From Bacillota bacterium (GTDB lineage Bacteria; Bacillota; Clostridia; Lachnospirales; Lachnospiraceae): 64,000 nt of DNA. The notes beneath the pieces were generated by a model that searched no databases, was not told the DNA's origin, and saw only the letters and a list, made by a program, of their open reading frames with translations. Location: NCBI GenBank assembly GCA_023399455.1, contig JAEWPN010000090.1, positions 1 to 64,000 on the forward strand. The letters are read 5' to 3'. Shown here in pieces: positions 26,373 through 35,678 of this stretch (position 1 is the first letter of the stretch; every line of letters starts with the position of its first letter). Both the position numbers and the translations under genes were made by a program.

Positions 26373-26951
26373 ATGAAGCATTCGGGAACGGTAAGATTAG
26401 AAACAAAGAGACTTATTCTCCGAAGACTGGAACTAAGCGATGCGGAAGATGCGTACCATAACTGGACAAACGATGGCGAGGTTACGAAATTCCTTACGTG
26501 GCCGACTCATGAAAATATTCAGATGACAAGAAATTTTATACAATCCAATGTGGATCAATATGACAAAGAGTCTGATTTTTATAGCTGGGGGATTGAATGT
26601 AAGGAAATCGGTCAGGTCATAGGAAGTATCGGTGCAGTTAACGTAAATGAGAGGGCGGAATCAGTACATATAGGCTATTGCATAGGAAAGGCTTACTGGA
26701 ACCGGGGGATTATGTCGGAAGCTTTTGGGGCGGTAATCCAATATTTATTCGAGGTAGTAGAGGTAAACCGTATTGATTCCAGACACGACCCGCGGAATCC
26801 TTATTCAGGTAAGGTCATGGAGAAATGCGGACTCATATATGAAGGGACATTACGTCAGTCCGATAGAAACAATCAGGGGATATGTGATGCGGCGTGGTAC
26901 GGATTACTGAAAGCTGAGTGGAAAATGAACAATAATTATAATGAGAGATAG
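26373..26951 (+). CDS. GNAT acetyltransferase, RimJ/RimL type
   Basis: A 192-residue GNAT protein: LETKRLILRRLEL opening, IGKAYWNRGIMSEA acetyl-CoA loop, and NPYSGKVMEKCGL near the C terminus. The start is at the ATG 26373 behind GGGAGGAAG; an in-frame start at 26349 lies before the ribosome-binding site. Likely modifies a ribosomal-protein N terminus or small amine; substrate unknown. Confidence 0.88.
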   Translation: MKHSGTVRLETKRLILRRLELSDAEDAYHNWTNDGEVTKFLTWPTHENIQMTRNFIQSNVDQYDKESDFYSWGIECKEIGQVIGSIGAVNVNERAESVHIGYCIGKAYWNRGIMSEAFGAVIQYLFEVVEVNRIDSRHDPRNPYSGKVMEKCGLIYEGTLRQSDRNNQGICDAAWYGLLKAEWKMNNNYNER

Positions 26952-27533
26952 GTGATATACATTAAGAATTTAGCAAATGCAATGACGATTTTCAGGATTG
27001 TGGGAACTATTTGCTTATGCTTTTTAGAACCACTGACTGTTTATTTTTTTACTCTTTATTTTTTGTGCGGGCTGAGCGATATGCTGGATGGTTTTATTGC
27101 AAGAAAAACGGGGAATACGACTGCGGCGGGAGCTATGCTTGACAGTGTAGCCGATTTCATTTTTCTTTCGGTTATGCTTATTATCTTTATTCCCTTTCTC
27201 CCGTGGAAATTATGGATAGCTGTATGGATTGGCGCAATAGCTCTTTTGCGTTTGGTCAGTCTCTCGATCGGTTTTGCGAAATATCATACGGCAGCCTCTT
27301 TACATACGGTATTAAATAAGGCGGCGGGTTTTTTACTGTTTGCATTTCCGGTGTTATATCGTTTGGCAGGAATGGAAACGACGGCGATCATACTATGCGG
27401 CATTTCGAGTCTGGCGGCGGTGGAAGAGCTGTTTATAACGATAAAGAGCAAATCCCTTAACAGAGATATCGCAGGGTACTTGCAGCAAAATACTTCCGAT
27501 ATTAGAAATAAGCAAGAAATGAAAAGCGAGTAA
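26952..27533 (+). CDS. CDP-alcohol phosphatidyltransferase family membrane protein
   Basis: A 193-residue integral membrane enzyme with the complete catalytic signature DG-x2-AR-x8-G-x3-D-x3-D (from DGFIAR to DSVADF, about residues 47-70) and several membrane helices. The family joins CDP-diacylglycerol to an alcohol, making phosphatidylglycerol phosphate, phosphatidylserine or related lipids. The GTG start abuts the preceding GNAT stop, so the two are probably cotranslated. The exact lipid is not deducible; it may be an additional PgsA-type enzyme. Confidence 0.85.
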   Translation: MIYIKNLANAMTIFRIVGTICLCFLEPLTVYFFTLYFLCGLSDMLDGFIARKTGNTTAAGAMLDSVADFIFLSVMLIIFIPFLPWKLWIAVWIGAIALLRLVSLSIGFAKYHTAASLHTVLNKAAGFLLFAFPVLYRLAGMETTAIILCGISSLAAVEELFITIKSKSLNRDIAGYLQQNTSDIRNKQEMKSE

Positions 27534-27562
27534 AACAAGACAGATTAAAGCAGAGGAACTAC

Positions 27563-29410
27563 ATGGAAACAGCAGAAAAAATTTTAAAGCAATATTTCGG
27601 ATATGATACCTTCAGAGAAGGTCAGAAGGAGCTGGTGGGCAGCATCCTGGAGGGAAAGGATACCTTTGGAGTGATGCCTACGGGGGCGGGGAAATCCATA
27701 TGCTTTCAAGTGCCCGCGCTTATCATGGAAGGGATTACACTGGTGGTGTCGCCGTTAATTTCGCTGATGAAGGATCAGGTGGAGGGGTTGAATCAGGCAG
27801 GAGTCCACGCGGCATTCTTAAACAGCTCACTGACTTCGGGGCAATATTTTAAAGCGTTGGAATACGCCAAAAACGGCAGGTATCAGATTATCTATGTAGC
27901 CCCTGAACGCCTGGTGACGGAAAGCTTTTTGGATTTTGCCCTGAATGTGCAGATTTCAATGGTCGTGGTGGATGAGGCTCATTGCGTGTCACAATGGGGG
28001 CAGGATTTCAGGCCCGGTTATTTGAAAATAGTGGAATTTATAAATAAATTGCCATCCCGCCCGGTAATCAGCGCTTTTACCGCTACGGCGACTAAGGAGG
28101 TGCGGGAGGATATCGTTTATCTTCTGGCGCTTCAAAATCCCGTGATAGTAACTACGGGCTTCGACCGCCCCAATCTCTATTTCGCGGTACAGTCTCCGAA
28201 GGATAAATATGCGTCCATGAAGAACTTTTTGGAGCTCCATCCTGCGCAAAGCGGCATTATATATTGCCTCACGAGGAAAACGGTAGAGGAGGTCTTCGAA
28301 AGGCTTTGCGGCGATGGATTTTCCGTAGCGAAATATCATGCGGGACTTTCGGATAGGGAAAGAAGGACGGGGCAGGAAGAATTCATCTACGGAAGAAAGG
28401 AAATCATGGTAGCTACCAACGCCTTTGGAATGGGAATCGATAAGTCCGACGTCCGCTATGTAATTCATTATAATATGCCGAAAAATATGGAAAGCTATTA
28501 TCAGGAAGCCGGAAGAGCGGGAAGAGACGGAGAGGCGGCGGAGTGCATCCTGCTTTATGGAGGGCAGGACGTGGTGACTAACCAGTTTTTTATCGATCAC
28601 AATCAAGACAATGAAGCGCTGGATGAGGCGGCCCGTAAAGTGGTTATGGAGCGGGATAGGGAGAGGCTTAGAAAGATAACCTATTACTGTTTTACCAACG
28701 AGTGTCTGAGAGATTATATTTTACGCTATTTTGGGGAATATAAAGAGAACTATTGCGGTAATTGTTCCAACTGCCTGAGCAAGTTCGAGAAAACGGAAGT
28801 GACCGATATCGCGAAGGTACTGATCGGATGTGTGAAGACATGCGGACAAAGATATGGAAGCGGAGTCATTATAGATGCAGTGCATGGGGCGAATACGGCG
28901 AAGATACGCGGATATGGGATGAATCACAACCCCTATTACGGCGAGCTGGCGAAGGTGCCGGTATTTAAGCTGCGGCAGGTGTTGAATTATCTGTTTTTAA
29001 GTGAATACTTGAAGGCGACGAGCGATGAATATGCCATCGTGAAGCTGACGGAGAAAGGAAACGCAGTACTTGCCGGAGACGATATTGTCGTTATGAAGAT
29101 GCCAAAGGAAGAGGAACATCCGGCAAAGGTATCAAAAAGCAAAGGAAGCGGAAAGGGAGCATTTTCCGGAGGAGAACTTACCGGAAGAGAGGAGACGCTG
29201 TTCGAAGGGCTGCGTGCGCTCCGCTCGGAAATTGCCAGAGAGGAAAAGGTGCCGCCGTATATCGTATTTTCGGACAAGACGCTCAGTCATATGTGCGTGG
29301 TCAGGCCCCGGACAGAGGAAGAAATGCTGACAGTATCCGGTGTGGGAGAGTTTAAATATAGAAAATATGGTGAACGCTTCCTGGAGGCGATTAGAAATGG
29401 GGAAAAATAG
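27563..29410 (+). CDS. recQ: ATP-dependent DNA helicase RecQ
   Basis: A 615-residue RecQ helicase: Walker A MPTGAGKS, DEAH box (VVDEAHCVSQWG), the RecQ-specific FDRPNLYF and QEAGRAGRDG, a zinc-binding subdomain (CFTNEC, CGNCSNC), an RQC winged helix, and a C-terminal HRDC domain (about residues 545-612). Domain order and length match bacterial RecQ. It unwinds recombination and replication intermediates. Monocistronic or loosely linked to the serine dehydratase genes 20 bases downstream. Confidence 0.95.
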   Translation: METAEKILKQYFGYDTFREGQKELVGSILEGKDTFGVMPTGAGKSICFQVPALIMEGITLVVSPLISLMKDQVEGLNQAGVHAAFLNSSLTSGQYFKALEYAKNGRYQIIYVAPERLVTESFLDFALNVQISMVVVDEAHCVSQWGQDFRPGYLKIVEFINKLPSRPVISAFTATATKEVREDIVYLLALQNPVIVTTGFDRPNLYFAVQSPKDKYASMKNFLELHPAQSGIIYCLTRKTVEEVFERLCGDGFSVAKYHAGLSDRERRTGQEEFIYGRKEIMVATNAFGMGIDKSDVRYVIHYNMPKNMESYYQEAGRAGRDGEAAECILLYGGQDVVTNQFFIDHNQDNEALDEAARKVVMERDRERLRKITYYCFTNECLRDYILRYFGEYKENYCGNCSNCLSKFEKTEVTDIAKVLIGCVKTCGQRYGSGVIIDAVHGANTAKIRGYGMNHNPYYGELAKVPVFKLRQVLNYLFLSEYLKATSDEYAIVKLTEKGNAVLAGDDIVVMKMPKEEEHPAKVSKSKGSGKGAFSGGELTGREETLFEGLRALRSEIAREEKVPPYIVFSDKTLSHMCVVRPRTEEEMLTVSGVGEFKYRKYGERFLEAIRNGEK

Positions 29411-29430
29411 TCGGAAGAAGAGGAAAAGAT

Positions 29431-30096
29431 ATGACGGGAATCAGCGTATTTGAGGTAATCGGACCGAACATGGTGGGGCCTTCCAGTTCCCATACGGCAG
29501 GCGCGGTATCCATGGCGCTTTTGGCGCGGAAAATGTTTCCGGGGACGATAAAAGAGGTAGATTTTACTCTATATGGATCCTTTGCAAGAACCTATAGGGG
29601 ACATGGAACCGACAGGGCTCTTCTGGGAGGAATCTTAGGATATGAAACCGACGATTTAAGAATCAGGGATTCCTTTGAGCTGGCGAAGGAGGCGGGGATC
29701 GGATATTCCTTCTCCATCTCCGAAGACGACGACGTACATCCTAATACGGCGGATATGCACATAACAGGAGATGATGGAAGGAAGCTGTTCGTACGGGGAG
29801 TATCCCTTGGCGGAGGAAAAGTAAAAATTGTCCGGTTAAACCGGGTGGATGTGGAATTCACTGGAGAATACAGCACTCTCATCGTGAGCCAGAGCGACAA
29901 ACAGGGAGTGGCGGCGCATATTACTAAGAGCCTGAGTGACCGGGGCGTAAACATTGCTTTCATGCGATTGTTCCGGGAAGAGAAGGGTGCGGCGGCTTAT
30001 ACGGTGGTGGAATCGGACGAAAGGATACCGGAGGAAGCCTTGGAATGTATCAAGGGAAATCCCTATGTATCCGATGTGATGCTGGTGCAGGTCTGA
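29431..30096 (+). CDS. sdaAB: L-serine dehydratase (iron-sulfur-dependent), beta subunit
   Basis: A 221-residue beta chain. The N-terminal domain holds the PNMVGPSSSHTAGA block near residues 12-25 and a C-terminal ACT domain (about 145-221) that may bind serine. With the alpha chain encoded next it deaminates L-serine to pyruvate and ammonia, as in Clostridium and Peptoniphilus enzymes. ammonia release here is of interest next to nif regulation but not linked by sequence. Confidence 0.95.
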   Translation: MTGISVFEVIGPNMVGPSSSHTAGAVSMALLARKMFPGTIKEVDFTLYGSFARTYRGHGTDRALLGGILGYETDDLRIRDSFELAKEAGIGYSFSISEDDDVHPNTADMHITGDDGRKLFVRGVSLGGGKVKIVRLNRVDVEFTGEYSTLIVSQSDKQGVAAHITKSLSDRGVNIAFMRLFREEKGAAAYTVVESDERIPEEALECIKGNPYVSDVMLVQV

Positions 30097-30130
30097 ATAG
30101 TAACAACAATTATAATATAGAGGAAAAAAA

Positions 30131-31003
30131 ATGGACTTTCGAAGCGGTAAAGAATTGTTGGAGTTGTGCGGGCAGACGGGTCTGCCTATTTCACGGATTA
30201 TGAAGAAAAGAGAAATGGAATTGCAGGGAATTTCGGAGCAGGAAGCAGATCGTAAGATGTCGAAGTCACTTGACATTATAAGAAGTTCAGCTAATGACCC
30301 GCTGGAAAACGAGACGACTTCTATGGGCGGACTTATCGGCGGAGAAGCGAAGAAGCTGGGTAAACTGCGGGCGGAGGGAAAATCTATCTGCGGCGGGATG
30401 GTGTCCAAGGCAATGACCTATGCTATGGCAGTTTTGGAGGTAAATGCCTCCATGGGAGTTATTGTAGCAGCTCCCACGGCAGGTTCCTCCGGCGTTCTTC
30501 CGGGGGTGTTGCTGGCTCTTCAGGAAGAACTGGGGCTTCCTGACGAAAAAGTAATGGACGGTCTTTATACGGCGGGGGCAGTCGGGTATCTGCTCATGCG
30601 TAATGCTTCTGTAGCAGGTGCACAGGCGGGATGTCAGGCAGAGGTCGGTTCTGCATCGGCAATGGCTGCGGCAGCAGCGGTAGAAATGATGGGTGGAACG
30701 CCTGGACAGGCTTTAAGTGCGGCGACAGGGGCGTTATCCAACCTCTTAGGGCTGGTATGCGATCCGATCGGCGGCTTGGTGGAAAGTCCATGTCAGAACA
30801 GAAATTCCATCGGCGCCGCCAATGCTCTGCTGAATGCGGAGCAGGCGCTGGCGGGAATCGAGCAGTTCATTCCCTTTGATGAGATGGTACAGGCGATGTA
30901 TCATGTGGGCAGAAGTCTTCCTTTTGAGCTTAGAGAAAGTGCTCTTGGAGGCTGTGCGGCAACTCCTGCGGCATGCGGCATAAGCTGTATGTCCGGGAAA
31001 TAA
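30131..31003 (+). CDS. sdaAA: L-serine dehydratase (iron-sulfur-dependent), alpha subunit
   Basis: A 290-residue catalytic chain carrying the [4Fe-4S] cysteines: AGCQAEVGSAS, LVCDPIGGLVESPCQNRN and the C-terminal GGCAATPAACG region. These ligands activate serine for dehydration; the cluster is oxygen-sensitive, in keeping with an anaerobe. It follows the beta subunit by 34 bases in the same operon. Confidence 0.95.
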   Translation: MDFRSGKELLELCGQTGLPISRIMKKREMELQGISEQEADRKMSKSLDIIRSSANDPLENETTSMGGLIGGEAKKLGKLRAEGKSICGGMVSKAMTYAMAVLEVNASMGVIVAAPTAGSSGVLPGVLLALQEELGLPDEKVMDGLYTAGAVGYLLMRNASVAGAQAGCQAEVGSASAMAAAAAVEMMGGTPGQALSAATGALSNLLGLVCDPIGGLVESPCQNRNSIGAANALLNAEQALAGIEQFIPFDEMVQAMYHVGRSLPFELRESALGGCAATPAACGISCMSGK

Positions 31004-31083
31004 GTTAATGGAGTGACAGACAACGATAGCAGGGCGCTAAGTGAACTAACATCTGGATTCAAAATATAAGGAAGGATACGTAC

Positions 31084-31560
31084 ATGAGAAGAAAAGACAG
31101 AGAAGTAACCGATAGGGAAACTATAGAAGAAATAATAAAAGCATGTAAAACCTGCCATCTGGCCATGGTAGATGATGGGAAGCCGTATGTGGTTCCATTG
31201 AATTTTGGTTACGAACTGGATGCGGATAACCTGACTTTGTACTTTCATAGTGCAAAGGAAGGCAAAAAACTGGATATCCTGCATAAAAACAGCAGCGTAT
31301 GTTTCGATATAGCCAGTGAAGGAATGCCCATTCATGCGGAATCGCCTTGTAACTGCGGCTATTACTTTTCCAGTATCATAGGCATGGGTACCGTGGAATT
31401 TATCGAGGATACAAAGGAAAAATGCAAGGCTCTTTCCTTGCTGATGAAGCATCAGGCGGATAGAGACGTGGAATTCAACGAAGCTCAGGTGAACAGCGTA
31501 TGCGTGTACAAGGTGAGTACTTCGGATTATTCAGGCAAGAAGAAGCAGATGCCTCATTGA
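31084..31560 (+). CDS. pyridoxamine 5'-phosphate oxidase-fold flavoprotein, Nim-like
   Basis: A 158-residue split-barrel protein of the PNPOx-like/NimA type: opening MRRKDREVTD, a strand CHLAMVDDGKPYVVPLNFGY and YFHSAKEGKKLDIL. Relatives bind FMN and can reduce small molecules such as 5-nitroimidazoles. AAGGA precedes the ATG. It is monocistronic between the serine dehydratase operon and an MCP-like gene. Confidence 0.85.
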   Translation: MRRKDREVTDRETIEEIIKACKTCHLAMVDDGKPYVVPLNFGYELDADNLTLYFHSAKEGKKLDILHKNSSVCFDIASEGMPIHAESPCNCGYYFSSIIGMGTVEFIEDTKEKCKALSLLMKHQADRDVEFNEAQVNSVCVYKVSTSDYSGKKKQMPH

Positions 31561-31655
31561 GTTCTTTTTTAGAACATATCGGATATTTTATATTGTAAGA
31601 ACTTATTGGGAGTAGGATCATAAAATTAGAACGGCGGTACTAAGGAGGATATATC

Positions 31656-32483
31656 GTGAATTCCGAAGAAAAGATGGAAGTATTTCAAGAGCTTTTGCTT
31701 ATAATGAAGGAGGTATTGCAGGAAGAACTGGACATTGCTTTGTACTTAACGGACACTGAAAAATGTATAGAGTATTATCCGGGAAAAACTGTAGATGCCA
31801 AAGTCAGAAGGGGAGATTTGATCAGGCCGGATGAACCGATTTATGATGTTATCCATAATAGGAAAACAATGAATGACATTGTACCTAAAGAAGTGTTTGG
31901 TGTAACATTCAGGGGAATCGGAAGACCTATAATTGATAATAATGGAGAGGTCATAGGGGCTCTTGCGGTAGCAAGGAATATAGAAAATGAATTGCTGCTG
32001 TCAGAGGCCTCGGAAAGCATGTTTTCGGCGTTGGAAGAAATCAGTGCCAGCATTCAAGAGATATCTGCCAATACTCATGTGTTTTCTGAACATTTAACAG
32101 GAATAGAAGAGCTATCAGACATGACAAAAAATGCGATTAATGAAGCCGGCTCTGTAATTAACAGCATACAATCCATTTCAAAACAGTCGAATCTGCTTGC
32201 GTTGAATGCCGCAATCGAGGCGGCACGGGCAGGGACTGCAGGAAGGGGGTTTTCAGTGGTCGCCGAGGAAATGAGGAAGTTGTCAGAGCATAGTAATGAT
32301 TCTGCGGCAAAGGTTGCCAATATGCTGAATGAGATGAAAGAGTTCATCGTTAAAATATCGGATGAGATTACTGGAATAACAGAATCTTATAAAGGACAAG
32401 TGGAGATTACATCTCAAATAACAGTAGCGATAGAAGAGGTAACAGGATCTTCAGAGAAGCTGGTAGAATTGTCTCAAAATTAA
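31656..32483 (+). CDS. soluble methyl-accepting chemotaxis-like protein
   Basis: A 275-residue cytosolic signal transducer with no membrane segment. The N-terminal about 115 residues form a PAS-like sensor ([32 protein letters not shown]). The C-terminal half is a coiled-coil MCP signalling domain with the hairpin tip [20 protein letters not shown]. The signalling half is shorter than in full receptors. No other chemotaxis genes are nearby, so it may work with a distant CheA/CheW or in another output. Confidence 0.8.
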   Translation: MNSEEKMEVFQELLLIMKEVLQEELDIALYLTDTEKCIEYYPGKTVDAKVRRGDLIRPDEPIYDVIHNRKTMNDIVPKEVFGVTFRGIGRPIIDNNGEVIGALAVARNIENELLLSEASESMFSALEEISASIQEISANTHVFSEHLTGIEELSDMTKNAINEAGSVINSIQSISKQSNLLALNAAIEAARAGTAGRGFSVVAEEMRKLSEHSNDSAAKVANMLNEMKEFIVKISDEITGITESYKGQVEITSQITVAIEEVTGSSEKLVELSQN

Positions 32484-32510
32484 CAGCATGTTCCATGCTT
32501 ACATAAATAG

Positions 32511-32540
32511 GGTACCCACCGAAAAATGGGTGCCTTTTTT
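32511..32540 (+). terminator. intrinsic terminator of the MCP-like gene
   Basis: GGTACCCA (32511-32518) pairs with TGGGTGCC (32527-32534, one G-U), followed by TTTTTT. Confidence 0.9.
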
Positions 32541-32606
32541 ATTTCATAGAAAAGACTTTGTTACGTCGCGGTGGTAAAGTTTCGGTTTCCTGTGAAATAA
32601 AAGATA

Positions 32607-32663
32607 TTGACAAATATATTAGTGTGAAGTAATATAAAAAAAGAATGTTATCACTATTGATAA
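32607..32663 (+). promoter_or_regulatory. promoter and candidate operator of the HTH/ABC exporter operon
   Basis: TTGACA (32607-32612), 17 bases, TAATAT (32630-32635). Just downstream is the inverted repeat TTATCA-ctat-TGATAA (32648-32663), near the expected transcription start. The first gene of the operon encodes a winged-helix regulator, so autoregulation is plausible. Confidence 0.7.
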
Positions 32664-32707
32664 TAATATTAAATGTGAGAACGAATGTCAGGAGTGTGAT
32701 AATAGGA

Positions 32708-33232
32708 ATGGGGCAAGATATATCGAAACTCGTTATGAATCCGATTCGGCTCAGAATTATCCAATATCTGCTCATTCATGGGTCTGGGACCCCTTCGCAG
32801 ATAATGGCGGAGATGAGCGATATTCCGCCGGCGAGCTTATACCGGCATATTAAGCTGCTGTATGAAGCGGATTGCATTACGGTGGTGGAAGAGAAGAAGA
32901 TAAGAGGAACTGTGGAGAGAACATATGCGATGAAAGGCGGAAAGCCTTGTGAATTCAGTAAAGACAGCGTGGAGCATTTAATCCAGTCATCGCTTATGTC
33001 TTTGATGACCTCCTTTGGAAAATACTTTTCCAAGGAAACAGCGGATCCGGTCAAAGATTTTTTGGCACTTTCTACATCAACCCTTCTTTTGACAGATGAA
33101 GAGTTCATGGAGGTTATGGAAAAAATAGGGGAAGCGATAACGCCCTACCTTTGCAACACGGCCCAAAAGGGGAGGAACGTCAGGAGATTTACTTTTATTT
33201 CTTCTCCGTGTGAAGAGGATGAAGACGATTAG
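32708..33232 (+). CDS. ArsR-like winged-helix regulator
   Basis: A 174-residue protein with an N-terminal winged helix (NPIRLRIIQYLLIHG, then TPSQIMAEMSDIPPASLYRHIKLL) and a helical C-terminal part. This type commonly precedes and controls ABC exporter genes, as here: the ATPase gene starts 17 bases later. The start is set at ATG 32708; the reading frame is open further upstream, to the transcription start region, and a GTG at 32696 is an alternative. Confidence 0.8.
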   Translation: MGQDISKLVMNPIRLRIIQYLLIHGSGTPSQIMAEMSDIPPASLYRHIKLLYEADCITVVEEKKIRGTVERTYAMKGGKPCEFSKDSVEHLIQSSLMSLMTSFGKYFSKETADPVKDFLALSTSTLLLTDEEFMEVMEKIGEAITPYLCNTAQKGRNVRRFTFISSPCEEDEDD

Positions 33233-33249
33233 GAAGAGGTGTTGGGAGA

Positions 33250-33984
33250 ATGTTGAGCATAAAAAATCTGACCAAAACTTACAAAGGCGGTAAAAAGGCC
33301 GTATCCGATTTAAGCCTTGAAATCGGGCAGGGCGATATTTATGGATTTATCGGCCATAACGGAGCCGGTAAAACCACGACAATCAAGGCGGTAGCAGGAA
33401 TCATCGATTTCGAAGAGGGCGAGATACTGGTTGACGGACATTCTGTAGTAAGGGAACCAATATTATGTAAACAAAAAATGGCATATATTCCGGATAATCC
33501 GGATTTATATGAGCATCTTACCGGAATCCAATATCTGAGCTTCATAGGCGATATTTTCGGAATAGAGGCAGAAACGAGAAAAGAGAGAATCAAAAAATAT
33601 GCGGATGCATTTGAGATGACATCAAGTCTGGGCGATTTGATCGCATCCTATTCCCATGGAATGAAGCAGAAACTCGCCATTATTTCAGCACTCATCCATA
33701 AGCCTGCGCTGTTAATTCTGGATGAGCCTTTCGTTGGTTTGGATCCGCAGGCAAGTGTTTTGCTGAAAGGATATATGCGGGAGCTTTGCGAGGAGGGCAG
33801 TGCCATATTTTTTTCTACTCATGTACTCGATGTGGCGGAGAAGCTGTGCAATAAAATTGCGATCATTAAGGAAGGAAAGCTGATCGTTGCCGGACCGACC
33901 GAGGCGCTTACACAAGGGAAGTCGTTAGAGGATGTATTTATGGAGGTGGTAAGGCATGGAGGAGATGCAGCTAAGAAACAGTAG
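33250..33984 (+). CDS. ABC exporter ATPase
   Basis: A 244-residue ATPase: Walker A GHNGAGKTT, a divergent signature SHGMKQKLA in place of LSGGQ, and Walker B LLILDEPFVGLDP. The altered signature is common in CcmA/YtrB-like exporters. It overlaps the permease gene by 29 bases and pairs with it. Substrate unknown; drugs, antimicrobial peptides or lipids are typical. Confidence 0.92.
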   Translation: MLSIKNLTKTYKGGKKAVSDLSLEIGQGDIYGFIGHNGAGKTTTIKAVAGIIDFEEGEILVDGHSVVREPILCKQKMAYIPDNPDLYEHLTGIQYLSFIGDIFGIEAETRKERIKKYADAFEMTSSLGDLIASYSHGMKQKLAIISALIHKPALLILDEPFVGLDPQASVLLKGYMRELCEEGSAIFFSTHVLDVAEKLCNKIAIIKEGKLIVAGPTEALTQGKSLEDVFMEVVRHGGDAAKKQ

Positions 33985-35590
33985 TGCCGTCGTTAGGCAG
34001 ATCGTGAAGCTGCTTAAAATACAGCTTCTGCAATATATGGACATTAATGAAGCGTTGCATTCGAAGGACAAAAAGAAGCGACACAGCTTATATTTTCTTT
34101 TGGGAACCTATATTTTTCTCGGTGCGATAATTGCCATTTATATGAGCGGAGGAGCCTATGGGCTATGCTTTTTAGGACTGCCGCAGATTGTTCCGGCATA
34201 TCTGTTGTCCATAACCAGTATTTTAATTCTGGTGTTTACCATACTTAAGGCGGGAAGTATGCTGTTTCAGATCAAGAATTATGAAATGCTCATCGCTCTT
34301 CCGATAAGCCCTATGGCGATCGTTGTAAGCCGGTTTTTGAATATGTATGCAGGAAGTCTCGTGCTGGCAGTACTGGCAATGCTTCCGGCAGGAATCATTT
34401 ACGGAGTCTTTGTGAACGCATCGGCGGCATTTTATATCATATATGTGATCAGTATATTTCTAGTGCCTCTCGTTCCGCTGACTACAGCGTCTGTAATCGG
34501 AGCGGCGGTAACAGCGGTGGCCGCCAGAATGAAGCACAGGAACGCTTTGACGATTGTGACTTCGATGGCGTTAATAATCGGCGTTCTGTCATTGTCTTTC
34601 TATCCGGCGTTTCAGGCAGGAGCGATTACGGAGCAGCAGATGACGGATTTCACATCGCTTCTTAGTTCTCAGATAAACAACTTATATCCCCTTGCCAATT
34701 TATATACGGAGGCCATTGTGACCGGAAGCCCCGCCTCGTTTGCAGGGTTTGCAGCAGTTTCCGTAGGAATTTTTGCGGTATTTGCGGGTGTGGTGCAGTG
34801 GAAATACGCATCCATATGCGCGGCGCTTATTACTCATGCGGCAAGAAAGAACTATGTACTGGGGAAGCAGCATAGAAGGAGTCCGATAGGAGCGATGTAT
34901 ATAAAAGAGATGAAGAGGTATTTTTCATCGTCTATTTATGTCATGAATACAGCGATCGGTTATATTATGATGCTTTTGTTGGGAGTTGCCTTCTTGTTTG
35001 TCGGAAGAGACAAAGTGATGAATGCGATGGAAGTTGCAGAGGCAGCACGGGATATAGCAGAAAAAATACTGCCCTTCATACTGGCCCTGATGGGAATGCT
35101 GGGGACCACCACTATCAGTGCGCTGTCTATGGAAGGAAAGCAGTGGTGGATTCCGAAATCTCTTCCGGTAAGCACGAAAGTGATACTCGACAGCAAAATA
35201 CTTGTAAATCTCACCTTAGCCGTTCCCAGCTGTGCTATCGCTGCTGTGTTATGTGTGGCGGCGTTAGGATATCAGGGAATGAGCTCGGTGTGGATGTTTG
35301 TAATTCCTCTCATGTATTGCGTATTGGCTTCGGTGATGGGAATGGCGATAAATATAAAGTTTCCTCAGTTCCATTGGGATAACGAGACATCGGTAGTTAA
35401 GCAGGGGACAGCGATACTTGCGGGAATGGTACTGGAATTCATAGTTGCTATAGCAGGAGTAGTGCCGGTATTTTTTGTAAGTGGGGCCGCATACCATGTA
35501 TTTATGGGTATAATAGCGATAGCCTTGCTGCTGATGGCGACAGTGATTTATAAAAAAATAGTAAATTTTGACTTAAGAAAGCTGGATTAG
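33956..35590 (+). CDS. ABC exporter permease, large
   Basis: A 544-residue membrane protein with about 12 hydrophobic segments arranged in two halves, lacking an ATPase domain. A soluble stretch around residues 300-320 (ARKNYVLGKQHRRSPIG) separates the halves. GGAGGTGG sits in the end of the ATPase gene upstream of the overlapping ATG, indicating coupled translation. It probably forms the transmembrane channel for the preceding ATPase. Confidence 0.85.
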   Translation: MEEMQLRNSSAVVRQIVKLLKIQLLQYMDINEALHSKDKKKRHSLYFLLGTYIFLGAIIAIYMSGGAYGLCFLGLPQIVPAYLLSITSILILVFTILKAGSMLFQIKNYEMLIALPISPMAIVVSRFLNMYAGSLVLAVLAMLPAGIIYGVFVNASAAFYIIYVISIFLVPLVPLTTASVIGAAVTAVAARMKHRNALTIVTSMALIIGVLSLSFYPAFQAGAITEQQMTDFTSLLSSQINNLYPLANLYTEAIVTGSPASFAGFAAVSVGIFAVFAGVVQWKYASICAALITHAARKNYVLGKQHRRSPIGAMYIKEMKRYFSSSIYVMNTAIGYIMMLLLGVAFLFVGRDKVMNAMEVAEAARDIAEKILPFILALMGMLGTTTISALSMEGKQWWIPKSLPVSTKVILDSKILVNLTLAVPSCAIAAVLCVAALGYQGMSSVWMFVIPLMYCVLASVMGMAINIKFPQFHWDNETSVVKQGTAILAGMVLEFIVAIAGVVPVFFVSGAAYHVFMGIIAIALLLMATVIYKKIVNFDLRKLD

Positions 35591-35678
35591 GGTGTAAAAA
35601 AATTATATTAGTTGTATACTGTTAGGGGAAAAAGCGAAAATAATTACGACAGATAAGAATCTGGTGAAAGAGGAATTT

